64,000 nt of DNA, from NCBI GenBank assembly GCA_004335835.1, contig RWJK01001315.1, positions 6,434-70,433 of the forward strand, written 5' to 3'. The notes under the pieces were generated by a model. That model saw nothing but the letters and a program-made list of their open reading frames with translations. It ran no database searches and was not told where the DNA came from. Shown one piece after another: positions 62,763-64,000 of the stretch. Position 1 is the first letter of the stretch; the number at the start of each line of letters is the position of its first letter. The translations under genes and the position numbers were made by a program. The stretch comes from Scenedesmus sp. ARA3. Its lineage: Eukaryota; Chlorophyta; Chlorophyceae; Sphaeropleales; Scenedesmaceae.

Positions 62763-63326
62763 TCTGCAGCGATGACAGCAGCACGAATCGAGTGAGCGAC
62801 TACAATGTGATGAAGCCTGAAGAACAGCGGTCAGTTACAGCACACAGCAGGTCCCGCGAGAGCTTGCTGCTGCATCGGACGCTCAGAGTTCAATGCCCAG
62901 CATCAAAGATAAAGTCTCACATGCCCGCACTTCCACCAGTGATGTGAAGATTCCGCTGCACTCGTGCGCCAGCAACCGACACTCTCAAAACGACGCCTGC
63001 AGAGCTGTAGCGTTGATGTAACGAGAATAGAAAGACTATTGGTATGTAGGTAGAACGTGGGCACGTAGTTTGAGTCTCTGTAGTACACAGTTACTCGACC
63101 AGGTCCAGGGCTCTGGCACAGCAAGACCGCTGCTTACGTGGAAAAGTCAATTGCGATCATTTGTAACAATCCTGGCATACTCTGGGTTCGATCTGCTCGC
63201 TTGCTTCTTCTGCTGCTCCTGGTGTGTGGTGCCCAGTTGTGGTCGTCAAGTCTGTGGCTGCTGCCCGCAACAATGTTGCTGCATTAACTTCAGAACTTTA
63301 TTTGTATCTTGTAAGCCTCTGGAACA
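62763..63326. promoter_or_regulatory. Divergent promoter region, S1FA / organellar ThrRS
   Basis: 564 bp between opposing starts (somewhat more if ThrRS starts at 63378). Low in CAG; no specific motif assigned. Confidence 0.5.
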
Positions 63327-63695
63327 ATGCGCAGCTCAATCCCGCAAACTCAGCATTGTAAAGGTCACATGTCGACAATGCCCATAGCTCGGCTGCTGCG
63401 TAGTGTGGCGTGCCCTTCGCACCTTAGAGGGCTACCACATGCTAGCAGCGACCAATTGGGACACATCCAAGCGTCAGCATGGCTGGCAGCCCGCCAGTCA
63501 TCCACAGCAGCACGCAACACCCTGGCTGGGAAGAACATTTTCCAGCTGAGGGCAGCAGTGGAAACAGCAGAGGCAGCAACACAGCAGCACGGTCAGCAGC
63601 AGCAACAACCTGAGATTGTGCCACTGCCAACCAGTGATGAGTCTGAGACGCTGCTGCGCATCCGTCACAGCGTGAGTGGTGCTAGTGACAGCAGA

Positions 63696-63732
<37 letters not shown>

Positions 63733-64000
63733 CACACCTTTAAGCTTTCAATGACGCATGGCAACCCAGCGCCACTCGTGACAGCAGCAGCACTAGTCAG
63801 AGGCGCCAGGGATGCATGCATGGCGCTTGACGTTGTGTGCATGTTGTCCCAGGCCCAGCCTGGGGCCACTGGCGTGAGTCTAATATATTCTCAACCTGCC
63901 TGTAACCTGAAGCATGCACGCAACGGGATGCCTAGCAATCTCTGCAGCAGCGAATATGACTGCGCGTCTGCCGCAGCCATGTGCTCTGGCAGCACAGCAC
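63327..64000 (+). CDS. Organellar threonyl-tRNA synthetase, first exon only (partial)
   Basis: Coding exon 63327-63671, then a GTGAGT donor in phase 0; the rest lies beyond the window. ATGs at 63327, 63369 and 63378 are possible starts; the last gives MPIARLLRSVACPSHLRGLP, a good arginine-rich organellar presequence. The exon ends EIVPLPTSDESETLLRIRHS. This fits the start of the catalytic region in plant plastid/mitochondrial ThrRS (LPTNESSEKLLRIRHT followed by CAHVMAMA), which lacks the TGS editing domains of the cytosolic enzyme. The match covers only about 15 residues, so the call is probable rather than proven. The intron starts with (CAG) repeats near 63700-63730, and no second exon can be fixed before 64000. 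Confidence 0.6.

Overview
The window is nuclear DNA of a chlorophyte green alga. The signs are intron-dense genes with GT-AG introns, acceptors that are nearly always (C/T)GCAG, TGTAA-type polyadenylation signals, a chloroplast-targeted class I aldolase, an S1FA-family protein, and CAG/CTG triplets spread through exons, introns and spacers. The triplet bias and long G/T-rich spacers would suit a scenedesmacean (Sphaeropleales) alga, but that placement is inference. There is one 120-base run of N (27001-27120).

Layout, left to right: an unrecognised secreted protein with a possible beta-helix (minus, runs off the left edge); a GT11/O-fucosyltransferase-like enzyme (minus); a 19-exon CFAP44/FAP44 axonemal WD40 protein (minus) head-to-head with a TMX2-like thioredoxin-fold membrane protein (plus); ribosomal protein eL29 (plus); a small F-box protein (minus) head-to-head with exocyst EXO70 (plus); U1 snRNP protein C (minus) head-to-head with a Q/A-rich protein of about 2,500 residues with no recognised family (plus); plastid fructose-bisphosphate aldolase (minus); 20S proteasome alpha-4 (minus) head-to-head with a CDIN1-like predicted nuclease (plus); a large BK/Slo-type K+ channel with RCK domains (plus); an S1FA-like membrane protein (minus) head-to-head with the first exon of an organellar threonyl-tRNA synthetase (plus, runs off the right edge).

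This is an ordinary eukaryotic chromosome arm rather than an operon or island, so most neighbours do not share a pathway. The repeated theme is architecture: five divergent pairs separated by only about 410-560 bp, and convergent or tandem spacers of about 0.6-1.5 kb that appear to hold 3' UTRs. Exon coordinates were built by hand from splice signals, reading phase and family similarity. They are phase-consistent end to end for the glycosyltransferase, TMX2-like, eL29, F-box, U1C, Q/A-rich, aldolase, CDIN1-like and S1FA genes.

The points most worth checking are: a proteasome alpha-4 gene lacking the exon for its N-terminal signature; a dispersed 31-bp exact repeat shared by an intergenic spacer and a K+-channel intron; a (CTG)18 tract forming the acceptor of the exon that completes the channel selectivity filter; a 15-nt terminal exon in the aldolase; and a flagellar tether gene in what may be a coccoid alga.
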